A DNA stretch of 47,775 nt from Clostridia bacterium (lineage in GTDB: Bacteria > Bacillota > Clostridia > RUG12999). Location: contig JAFTSG010000007.1 in the NCBI GenBank assembly GCA_017467445.1, forward strand, positions 1-47,775, read 5' to 3'. The position numbers and the translations under genes were made by a program. Each line of letters starts with the position of its first letter. Position 1 is the first letter of the stretch. Shown here one piece after another: positions 42,353 to 47,775 of the stretch. The notes below the pieces were generated by a model. The model saw only the letters and a list, made by a program, of their open reading frames with translations, was not told the origin of the DNA and made no database searches.

Positions 42353-42381
42353 AAATAAAAAAAGGAAAATACGAATAACAC

Positions 42382-42429
42382 AAAAACGGCGGAAATCCTT
42401 TATTCAAAAGGTTTATCCGCCGTTTTTTC
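42382..42429 (-). terminator. Terminator downstream of the integrase
   Basis: AAAAACGGCGGA and TCCGCCGTTTTT pair, with an inner TCCTT/AAGGT stem. It is symmetric and acts on the minus-strand integrase transcript. Confidence 0.8.
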
Positions 42430-42440
42430 TTTTTTAAAAT

Positions 42441-42491
42441 TCGCCCAAAATCGCCCTTAATCGTAGCGGTTACTAACAAAATTACTAACAA
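42441..42491. repeat. Direct repeats between att site and integrase
   Basis: TCGCCC occurs at 42441 and 42451, and TTACTAACAA at 42470-42479 and 42482-42491. Short spaced direct repeats beside int and att often serve as arm-type binding sites for tyrosine integrases. That role is inferred. Confidence 0.45.
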
Positions 42492-42501
42492 GTCATAGAT
42501 G

Positions 42502-43662
42502 TTAAACATCAAATTTTTCTACTGTATTAAAGAGTAGATTTATATCATTTTCGGTAAATTCGGTATATGAATTTATTGTTGTTTCGTATTGTTCGTGGCC
42601 AACAATTTTTTGAAGAATTTCTGAAGGAACATTCTTTTTAACCATTGTAGATATGAATGTGCTTCTTGTTGCCTTCGGTGTAAGTCGGCGCTTTGGCTCG
42701 ATTTTTTTCGGCGGAATTATCTTCAGACGTTCAAGCAGGGGGTAGAACTCTCTGTCTCTAAAGTTGCTTGCATCTATTTTCCCGCCTATGGAATTGGTTA
42801 CAAGGTAGAAATTGTTTTCGGCGTACCATTTTTCAATAATTGGTTTTATTCTTGGGTGTATAGGGATGATTCGATTTATACCCGCTTCTGTCTTTTCTCC
42901 GCCTATCATATAATTTTTATCTAAAAATACATTGGTTCTTTCTATAGAGAAAAGCTCATTTATTCTCATTCCGGAATAGAGCAGTACAATGGTTATGTCT
43001 GCCGCCTTTTCGCCTTCGCATCCTTCGATAAGTTTTATTTCTGCAGATACGAATATCTTTTTCTTTTTCTTCTGTGCTTTTGGCATTTCTACAAGTTGAG
43101 CATAGTTTTTGTTCAACAGGTCAATTTTCATACCAAATTTACAAAGCTGACTTGCCAACATTCGAACCTTGTCGCAGGTTGCACGTGCACCGCTTTCGGC
43201 GGTTTCGTCAATTGCGGTTTGAATATAAGCAGTGTTGAAGTCTCGCAATTTGATATTGGCAAACATACTTAATCTCTTCCATGCGGAATCATATCCGTCT
43301 TGGGCGCTCTTGCTTATGTTTTCATAATGGGTACTTTTCCAAAAATGAAAAGCATCTTCCAATGTCATATCATAATTATCAAGGAGTATATTTTTTGGTA
43401 TGCTGTCTAAAGCCTTGTATGCTTCAGTACTTGTTTTATAATATCCAATAATTACAGTCTTGAGAGTTTGTCCGCCTCTTGCTGAAGAAACAGCAGCTAC
43501 ATAAGGGCGACGTCTTCGGCCGCTCAATTTATAAACGGTGCCGGTTCCGTTGGCACGTTTGCGGTACTTCTTTTGCGGAGTTTGTGTCTGCTTTTTTCCG
43601 CAGTGCTTACAGAATATGCTATCATTATCAATATCATTATGACATTTAACACAGCTTGCCAA
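42502..43662 (-). CDS. int: Tyrosine-type site-specific recombinase (integrase)
   Basis: 386 aa from a TTG start at 43662 with AGGAGTGA upstream. The longer open frame lacks a ribosome site. It has an N-terminal zinc ribbon (Cys4, Cys7, Cys18, Cys21), then an arm-binding-like region (GTGTVYKLSGRRRRPYVAAV) and a SAM-like core-binding domain. The catalytic domain has Arg in YSGMRINELF, Lys in GGEKTEAG, Arg in TPKATRSTF and GHEQYETTINSYTEF with the nucleophile Tyr. The usual His of HxxR reads Lys here, a substitution seen in some active family members. It lies next to the tRNA-Thr junction, so it is the element's integrase. Confidence 0.92.
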   Translation of the reverse strand: MASCVKCHNDIDNDSIFCKHCGKKQTQTPQKKYRKRANGTGTVYKLSGRRRRPYVAAVSSARGGQTLKTVIIGYYKTSTEAYKALDSIPKNILLDNYDMTLEDAFHFWKSTHYENISKSAQDGYDSAWKRLSMFANIKLRDFNTAYIQTAIDETAESGARATCDKVRMLASQLCKFGMKIDLLNKNYAQLVEMPKAQKKKKKIFVSAEIKLIEGCEGEKAADITIVLLYSGMRINELFSIERTNVFLDKNYMIGGEKTEAGINRIIPIHPRIKPIIEKWYAENNFYLVTNSIGGKIDASNFRDREFYPLLERLKIIPPKKIEPKRRLTPKATRSTFISTMVKKNVPSEILQKIVGHEQYETTINSYTEFTENDINLLFNTVEKFDV

Positions 43663-43798
43663 TAAAATCACTCCTTTCTCAAAAATGGTTGACGAATAAA
43701 AGTGCATATTATACAATTTAATTGGATTTTGGGTATATCCTTGTATGCAATCTTTCTTGCTGCGTTGGTGTTGGTAGCACCTAAGCGGCTTTTTATTG

Positions 43799-44566
43799 TC
43801 ATTTAGACTGTTCTTTTTTAGTAGCTTGTTTTTCAAGTTTTTGGATTTTCTTCTTGGCTTCTACACAATCTTCTCCTTCGACAATATCACGTTTTAAAAT
43901 TTCGTTTGTCATAAGCGATATTATTTCATCTTCAGACACTTTTGTTTCGGGAGTAAGCTTTCTTAATTGTCTTTTGATACCTCCTACAATTGCATCGCTC
44001 AAAAGCAGCTGCCCCACGATATGTCGATTAAAGATTTGTTTTTGGATATAAAACTCATCAAGATTGTTTTTGCTGTTTTTTTGAAATGCTTCGATACAGA
44101 GATAATATAAAGCTTCAATATCTTGGTCCTTGCGCGTATTGAGTTCAAACATATCGAAAGAATAAACAAGTTCTTTTTCAACTGATTTTGCAAAAGATAT
44201 TTTATAAACATTCCATAATATACCATTTGTGAGGACAACCCATTCAATCCCGCTTTCGGCAGCATAGTTTGTTGCTTGTCGAACGAAGTCGTCTTTAAGG
44301 TTCATTCCGATAGCTTTGCATTCAATAAGTAAAGGAATGTTTTCATCCAATTTTATAGCAAGATCGCAGTATGTTTTTTTAATGGCAAATTCAGATGTGA
44401 TATTTTCGTATTTGTCATAGCCGAAAATATCACACAGCATATCGGTAATTATCGTTACTGTATCACTTTCGTTTATGTCGTTTTGTTTGGCTTTGTTAAG
44501 TATCGGTTGAAACCTTTTAACCCCTTTGATTATGCGTTCTTTTGCTTTTGTGTTGATTTTTATCAT
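43799..44566 (-). CDS. Orphan HsdR N-terminal-domain (PD-(D/E)XK) protein
   Basis: 255 aa. The nuclease core is CDLAIKLDENIPLLIECKAIGMNL (Asp68, Glu82, Lys84) with Gln97 in RQATNYA, matching the type I restriction R-subunit N-terminal nuclease domain. Then WVVLTNGILWNVYK follows. There is no helicase, and no HsdM or HsdS nearby, so it is not a working type I system. The C-terminus is helical and Lys-rich. AGGAGGAAATTT precedes the ATG. Possible roles are a stand-alone defence nuclease or anti-restriction decoy in the mobile element. Confidence 0.85.
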   Translation of the reverse strand: MIKINTKAKERIIKGVKRFQPILNKAKQNDINESDTVTIITDMLCDIFGYDKYENITSEFAIKKTYCDLAIKLDENIPLLIECKAIGMNLKDDFVRQATNYAAESGIEWVVLTNGILWNVYKISFAKSVEKELVYSFDMFELNTRKDQDIEALYYLCIEAFQKNSKNNLDEFYIQKQIFNRHIVGQLLLSDAIVGGIKRQLRKLTPETKVSEDEIISLMTNEILKRDIVEGEDCVEAKKKIQKLEKQATKKEQSK

Positions 44567-44681
44567 TTTTAAATTTCCTCCTATGATGTCTTTATTTAAA
44601 ATCCTATTATAAGTTTAAAAACTTTTCTACGTAGGAATGAATAACATAATAACAGCCCCATTGTTAATTATGCTATTTTAT

Positions 44682-45185
44682 TTACGGATTGCAAACCAAG
44701 CAAGCATCGTAATTTTTCTCTGCTTCTTGTACGGTAAGTTCCATACAGTCCTTGTCTCGTATGTAGAAGCAGTCTTTCCTATGGTATTTCTCGCCCATGG
44801 GAGTCACATACACGTTGGTTTCAATTCTTTCTATTGAAGAAACATTCGATGCAACGTCTACAGCTGTTCCGTTTTGTACTGCATACATACCGAGAAAAAC
44901 CAATACTATCCCGCAAAGACAAGATATGATTATTGGCAGCACCTTAGGTTTTTTATAATTTAGAACAAAATATGTAAATGCTTCCGCCTGCAGCTCCTGT
45001 TCCCGCTTGTTAGAAATACGTTCGTCTTCCCCCAAGTGACCTAACAGAATGTGAGCTGTTTCGTGAAGCAGAGAACACAATTTGTCCTGTGCCTTTATGT
45101 TTATAAATACAATTTTCTTTTTGCCATGTGAAACTGTAAACGCTTGGTGTGAGTCCGCATATTCCTCTAACCCTAGTTCAATCAA
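44682..45185 (-). CDS. ImmA/IrrE-family metallo-endopeptidase with membrane anchor and Cys/His C-terminal domain
   Basis: 167 aa as delimited by a TTG at 45185; the true N-terminus is probably longer. The protease motif is HETAH (41-45), with a third ligand candidate in QAEAF (about 66-70). A membrane helix at about 82-104 separates it from a C-terminal domain with YHRKDC (134-139), Cys147 and CLVC (162-165), resembling small Ada-like metal-binding modules. ImmA proteases cleave the element's CI-like repressor, encoded just upstream here (45368-45820). The same frame stays open upstream to 45335 without a good start, and the other frame offers MSYNELYNKGFKK from a TTG at 45336. One fewer A in the A5 tract near 45300 would join them. 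Confidence 0.8.
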   Translation of the reverse strand: MIELGLEEYADSHQAFTVSHGKKKIVFINIKAQDKLCSLLHETAHILLGHLGEDERISNKREQELQAEAFTYFVLNYKKPKVLPIIISCLCGIVLVFLGMYAVQNGTAVDVASNVSSIERIETNVYVTPMGEKYHRKDCFYIRDKDCMELTVQEAEKNYDACLVCNP

Positions 45186-45367
45186 TAAATTATTTTTTCT
45201 ATTGTCGTTGTCATAAATTGTAACGTCATAGCCCTGTGACAGCAGATATTGTCTAATGGCTTCAAAGTTTACTTGCCCTTTTAGTTTATGAATAAACCTT
45301 TTTGAAACCTTTGTTATATAATTCGTTGTAACTCAATCCTTTCTCAGGGCTGTTACTATGTTACAAA

Positions 45368-45820
45368 TTAAGTGTGATGAACTTCATCATCTTCAATAAT
45401 TATTGCTTCTCCGGAAATTTCTTCCTGTGCAATAAGTTTTAATCCGTCTGTTCTTGGCAGGTTAATAACCTTCAAATTAGTAGTTTCAGATTTTCTATAT
45501 TCAGGTACCTTTAATAAATCTTCAATATATCCAATTATTTTTTCTTGCCCAAGATTGTTCAGTAATCGAATTTCATTTATCAAGGACATTTCTAACGAGG
45601 AAAATTCGAATGTTTCTATATTATGAAATGCACTATCGCGGCCGAGAAGATAATCAATTGACACGTCAAAAAAGTCAGCAAGTTTTGTGAGCGTTTCGGG
45701 GTCGGGTTGGCGAACGCCCCTTTCGTAGTTAGCATATGCCTGCTGAGTAATTCCTAAATAATTTGCTACGGTCTGTTGATTTAGATTCCTGTCAAGTCGC
45801 AAGGATTTTATGTTTTTCAT
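45368..45820 (-). CDS. CI-like repressor (XRE-family HTH)
   Basis: 150 aa. HTH_3 domain at residues 1-62: LRLDRNLNQQTVANYLGITQQAYANYERGVRQPDPETLTKLADFFDVSIDYLLG. The C-terminal ~85 residues are acidic and lack a LexA-type Ser/Lys peptidase, fitting cleavage by a separate ImmA protease rather than self-cleavage. It is divergent from a Cro-like gene across a shared operator region with ACAAC-N5-GTTGT sites. Inferred role: maintains the element in the quiescent state. The Shine-Dalgarno GAGGTGAG lies just upstream of the ATG. Confidence 0.9.
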   Translation of the reverse strand: MKNIKSLRLDRNLNQQTVANYLGITQQAYANYERGVRQPDPETLTKLADFFDVSIDYLLGRDSAFHNIETFEFSSLEMSLINEIRLLNNLGQEKIIGYIEDLLKVPEYRKSETTNLKVINLPRTDGLKLIAQEEISGEAIIIEDDEVHHT

Positions 45821-45841
45821 TTATTCTCACCTCGTATTTTT

Positions 45842-45870
45842 ATAATACACAACTTTTTGTTGTAAGTCAA
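45842..45870 (-). promoter_or_regulatory. Repressor promoter with embedded operator
   Basis: Minus strand: TTGACT (45870-45865), 17-bp spacer, TATTAT (45847-45842). The spacer contains the perfect inverted repeat ACAAC-TTTTT-GTTGT (45849-45863). Confidence 0.8.
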
Positions 45871-45973
45871 TAAAAAAAGAAGAATACAACAAAACGAAAT
45901 AAAATTTTAAAAAACTATTGACAACTAAAACAAAATGTTGTAAAATAAAAATACAAAAACAACAAAATGTTTT
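45849..45973. promoter_or_regulatory. Operator array of the element's immunity region
   Basis: A perfect site ACAAC-N5-GTTGT lies at 45849-45863. Related sites are AAAAC-AAAAT-GTTGT at 45927-45941 and ACAAC-AAAAT-GTTTT at 45959-45973. Lone ACAAC half-sites occur at 45886 and 45921. They sit between and within the two divergent promoters and just before the Cro-like start. Confidence 0.65.
45918..45946 (+). promoter_or_regulatory. Promoter of the Cro-like/early operon
   Basis: TTGACA (45918-45923), 17-bp spacer with operator half-sites, TAAAAT (45941-45946). Confidence 0.8.
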
Positions 45974-45990
45974 AAGAAGGAGGAACTATT

Positions 45991-46206
45991 GTGCGCGACT
46001 GGTTAAAAAATTTAAGGATTGAACAAAACCTTTCACAACAAACTGTTGCGGAAGAATTGAAGATAACTCAGCAACATTACTCTCTCATTGAGAGTGGAGA
46101 ACGTCAAAAAGATATGTCAGTATCCATGGCAGAGAAGCTTGCCAATGTGTTTGGAGTGTCTTTGTCATACATACTGGAAAATGAAAGAAATGGAGTGAAA
46201 TCATGA
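45991..46206 (+). CDS. Cro-like XRE-family HTH protein
   Basis: 71 aa, essentially one HTH_3 domain: LRIEQNLSQQTVAEELKITQQHYSLIESGERQKDMSVSMAEKLANVFGVSLSYIL. The start is GTG with AAGGAGG 8 nt upstream. It is the first gene of the rightward early transcript and divergent from the CI-like repressor, so a Cro-type antirepressor role is likely. Its stop overlaps the next start (ATGA). Confidence 0.9.
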   Translation: MRDWLKNLRIEQNLSQQTVAEELKITQQHYSLIESGERQKDMSVSMAEKLANVFGVSLSYILENERNGVKS

Positions 46207-46376
46207 AAATTATAATTTTTTTAGCCATTACCTTTTTTACCCTATATAAGTGGTTTAAGTGGTGGCTTGCTTCTGCGGTTCTTGCAGCATGGATAGCTGA
46301 AAAGAAATATGAATCACCCAAGAAAGAAGACACAGAACGTCTTTCTAAATGGGTAATTCACAAAAAACTGAATTAA
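46203..46376 (+). CDS. Small membrane protein of the mobile element
   Basis: 57 aa from an ATG overlapping the Cro-like stop by 4 nt. A Trp-rich hydrophobic stretch (about 2-32, FLAITFFTLYKW...WLASAVLAAWIA) is followed by a charged tail. It may be one long or two short membrane passes. Translational coupling supports its being real. No family recognised. Confidence 0.65.
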   Translation: MKIIIFLAITFFTLYKWFKWWLASAVLAAWIAEKKYESPKKEDTERLSKWVIHKKLN

Positions 46377-46768
46377 GCTGTTGGCTGATTTGGATTTCCT
46401 ACATATTGACTGATAAGATTGGTAAGAACCTGCGATGCGATAGTGGAAATAAAAGAAATTGAACATGAAGAAACTTTAGAAAGAATGTTTTTGGTTTCTG
46501 ACCAAACGCGGTTATCTCTTATAGTATCTAAAAATTTGTGACCTTCCCATGTAATTTCATGTACGGTTATGGAAATACCATCTATAATGTCTTCGCCAAT
46601 GGATGCTGATATAAAGCCGGCTTCTTTAAGCTTACTAATAGAATATAAGGTATCTTCTTTGGAAAAACCGTTTGTAGCAAAGTCGGATAAGTCGAGTGAG
46701 TTGTAACAATCCAATGTTTCTTCAAGATAAAGTAATGTTTTTCTTATACAATCGTGGTTTAATTTCAT
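46373..46768 (-). CDS. DUF2513 domain-containing protein
   Basis: 131 aa. It begins MKLNHDCIRKTLLYLEE; the winged-helix-like core has EDTLYSISKLKEAGFIS and later VHEITWEGHKFLDTIRDNRVW, typical of DUF2513 proteins, which are frequent in prophages. Function is unknown; a DNA- or repressor-binding role is plausible from the wHTH-like pattern. It is convergent with the Cro-like transcript and overlaps the small membrane gene's stop by 4 nt. Its C-terminal ~35 residues are mostly uncharged and may be amphipathic. Confidence 0.85.
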   Translation of the reverse strand: MKLNHDCIRKTLLYLEETLDCYNSLDLSDFATNGFSKEDTLYSISKLKEAGFISASIGEDIIDGISITVHEITWEGHKFLDTIRDNRVWSETKNILSKVSSCSISFISTIASQVLTNLISQYVGNPNQPTA

Positions 46769-46854
46769 ATAATCACCTCATGGTGATTATAGCATAACAA
46801 AGGCAAAAGCACAAGAAGAAATCAAGAAATTACATTAAAAAGGGGTGATATGAA

Positions 46855-47091
46855 ATGTTAGGACCAAATTTCTTTATTAAAACAATAACCGTGCAGGAAG
46901 CTGTTGAACGCTTAAGAAGTTACGGTATGAGTATAACAGCTCAAAAGCTTAAGGCAGGAGCAGAACAGGGTGTTTATCCGTTCATGGATGTTGTAAATAT
47001 GAATAACTATTCTTATTGTGTTTACGAAAAGCTTTTTGATGAATGGTGTTTAAAACGTGGGATTGAACCTACGGCAACAGAAAGTGCATAG
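46855..47091 (+). CDS. Excisionase-like small DNA-binding protein
   Basis: 78 aa. The pattern ITVQEAVERLRSYGMSITAQKLKAGAEQGVYPFMDVV...YCVYEKLFDEWCLKRG resembles small phage/ICE proteins with an MerR/Xis-like winged helix. Its position after the Cro-like gene fits an excisionase or early regulator. GGGGTGATATGAA precedes the ATG; the ATG at 46848 is out of frame. Assignment by pattern only. Confidence 0.65.
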   Translation: MLGPNFFIKTITVQEAVERLRSYGMSITAQKLKAGAEQGVYPFMDVVNMNNYSYCVYEKLFDEWCLKRGIEPTATESA

Positions 47092-47107
47092 AAAGAAGGT
47101 GAAAGAT

Positions 47108-47254
47108 ATGCCGTACAATAACAGGTGTCCGGATTGCGGTGCATTCCTGGACTATGGCGAAAAATGCGATTGCAGAGAGGAGAGAACAAAAGATGCTTAT
47201 ACAAAAGATATTGCTTGCAGTAATGCTGATGTCGGCCATATGGTACATATGTAG
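47108..47254 (+). CDS. Small zinc-ribbon-like protein
   Basis: 48 aa from the ATG with GAAGGTGAAAG upstream. It has CPDC and, after 13 residues, CDC, a possible zinc knuckle. The rest is polar. It is an early-region small protein of the element, with function unknown. A longer frame from 47057 overlaps the previous gene and lacks a ribosome site. Confidence 0.6.
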   Translation: MPYNNRCPDCGAFLDYGEKCDCREERTKDAYTKDIACSNADVGHMVHM

Positions 47255-47303
47255 TTTAGTGCCAGAACTGATGCAGGCAGCAGAAAAATGTGAATTGGAG
47301 TGA
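47193..47303 (+). CDS. Tiny membrane peptide (overlaps previous gene)
   Basis: 36 aa, out of frame with and overlapping the zinc-ribbon gene by 62 nt. The hydrophobic N-terminus MLIQKILLAVMLMSAIWYI is followed by a short acidic tail. GAGAGGAGAGAAC precedes the ATG. Such tiny overlapping ORFs are common in phage early regions. Unsupported by homology. Confidence 0.45.
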   Translation: MLIQKILLAVMLMSAIWYICSLVPELMQAAEKCELE

Positions 47304-47308
47304 TTGAT

Positions 47309-47419
47309 GTGGAAAAGGTAAAAAGAAAGTCCCTGCAGACTATGCACAGTCAGAGCAAGGACAAACCTAATGAATCAATTAAATTTTACTACAGAAACGA
47401 GGGTTTGTCAAGATGTTAA
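47309..47419 (+). CDS. Tiny basic protein of the element
   Basis: 36 aa from a GTG with TTGGAGTGA upstream. It is hydrophilic and Lys/Ser-rich (EKVKRKSLQTMHSQSKDK). It ends inside the next small gene's start (7-nt overlap). Function unknown. Confidence 0.45.
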   Translation: MEKVKRKSLQTMHSQSKDKPNESIKFYYRNEGLSRC

Positions 47420-47541
47420 ACAATGATGACCCAAGAATCGGTACTTTACTTGACCGATGGATAACCGAAGAGCCGCCATATGAGGAAGATGACGATTATG
47501 TTTCCTTCGGCGGATATGAATTTATAGGAGTGTGTAAATGA
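47413..47541 (+). CDS. Tiny acidic protein of the element
   Basis: 42 aa, strongly acidic in the middle (EEPPYEEDDDY). The start overlaps the previous stop, and its own stop overlaps the lipoprotein start by 4 nt (ATGA). The chain of overlaps supports translation. Function unknown. Confidence 0.5.
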   Translation: MLNNDDPRIGTLLDRWITEEPPYEEDDDYVSFGGYEFIGVCK

Positions 47542-47775
47542 TGAAAAAATATTTAGCTATTTTATTAGTTTTAGTACTTGGTGTTACTTTGGCAGGATGT
47601 TCGGAAGCGCAAAGAGCTTCTTACAATCTGTCACAGCAAAAGGTATATGATGCAGGTTATAACAAAGGAAGTAAGGATGGTCAAGCCGGTGGATATCTCG
47701 CTGGCTACAATGAGGGTTACGATGACGGTGAACAAAGAGGTAGAGAGTACGGTGAACTGGTAGGGGAACGAGCTC
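47538..47775 (+). CDS. Lipoprotein with Gly-Tyr repeats (3' end outside window)
   Basis: At least 79 aa. A lipoprotein signal peptide has lipobox LAGC (Cys at residue 21), so it would be tethered to the outer face of the membrane. The mature part has a GY-G periodicity: AGYNKGSKDGQ, AGYNEGYDDGEQRGREYG. It begins CSEAQRASYNLSQQ, similar to the N-terminus I recall for phage-encoded beta-sandwich lipoproteins, but then diverges. The gene is cut by the window end. Confidence 0.7.
   Translation, partial: MMKKYLAILLVLVLGVTLAGCSEAQRASYNLSQQKVYDAGYNKGSKDGQAGGYLAGYNEGYDDGEQRGREYGELVGERA

Larger units (their letters stand above)
42308..47775. mobile_element. Left portion of a tRNA-Thr-integrated prophage or ICE (right end outside window)
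   Basis: A tyrosine integrase is transcribed toward the tRNA junction. The segment also has an HsdR-N protein, a lambda-like ImmA/CI/Cro immunity region, DUF2513, an excisionase-like protein and overlapping tiny ORFs. No structural, terminase, relaxase or T4SS genes are reached before the window ends, so prophage versus conjugative element cannot be decided. Confidence 0.85.

Noticed and set aside
42067-42512. Minus-strand ORFs around the tRNA-Thr fragment
   Set aside because: They read through terminators and the tRNA remnant; one contains the translated tRNA end. No coding character.
43799-44566. Complete type I restriction-modification system
   Set aside because: Only the R-subunit N-terminal domain is present; no helicase domain, HsdM or HsdS gene is within reach.

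Overview
The window looks like chromosome of a low-to-moderate GC, spore-forming Firmicute of class Clostridia, probably a gut anaerobe. The support is a spo0A gene, the sepF-yggT-ylmH-divIVA-ileS division cluster, near-consensus sigma-A promoters (TTGACA, 17 bp, TATAAT), S-layer (SLH) and copper-amine-oxidase stalk domains on exported proteins, and mobile repeat families of a kind I recall from gut Clostridia. A finer taxonomic placement is not possible from the sequence alone.

Layout. (1) 1-361: the 3' end of a 5S rRNA followed by tRNA-Asn, tRNA-Glu and a CAT-anticodon tRNA. (2) 362-2849: a 2.5 kb segment flanked by a perfect 19-bp duplication of the last tRNA's 3' end. It carries a secreted SLH/trypsin-like protease behind a long leader predicted to fold with a pseudoknot, an antiterminator and a terminator. 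(3) 2725-3517: repeat-rich DNA with a tRNA-like cruciform element, an array of small palindromes and a four-helix-bundle protein gene. (4) 3572-16045: housekeeping genes with their own promoters and terminators: DUF4177, a small conserved protein, a DeoR regulator, rlmN, an exported cyclophilin, putP, pepD, an OPT transporter with a PqqD-like partner, a purine permease/phosphoribosyltransferase pair and spo0A. (5) 16445-16899: a 455-bp inverted-repeat element carrying a DUF559 endonuclease. (6) 17184-20267: a small membrane protein, an SH3-NlpC/P60 hydrolase, rsmD, coaD and a coiled-coil protein. (7) 20367-36348: a long co-directional run of citrate synthase, miaB, ylbF-like, mutS, mutL, miaA, an HlyD-like adaptor, yggS, sepF, yggT, ylmH, divIVA, ileS and an amidohydrolase. 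(8) 36378-39926: comFC, recD2 and a RibU-type riboflavin transporter under an FMN riboswitch, all on the minus strand. (9) 40227-42201: a small frameshifted gene, then a Na/Pi cotransporter.

(10) 42308 to the window end: the left part of an integrative element (prophage or ICE) inserted in a tRNA-Thr(GGT) gene. Only the 45-nt 3' part of that tRNA remains at the junction. Next to it are a tyrosine integrase, an orphan HsdR-N nuclease-domain protein, and a lambda-like control region: an ImmA/IrrE metalloprotease with a membrane anchor and a C-terminal Cys/His domain, a CI-like repressor, divergent promoters with ACAAC-N5-GTTGT operators, and a Cro-like protein. Then come DUF2513, an excisionase-like protein and a run of overlapping tiny genes ending in a lipoprotein cut by the window edge.

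The strongest candidates for something undescribed are the structured leader at 483-690, the two small gene-in-repeat elements (four-helix bundle plus hairpin array; DUF559 inside inverted repeats), and the membrane-anchored ImmA variant in the integrative element.
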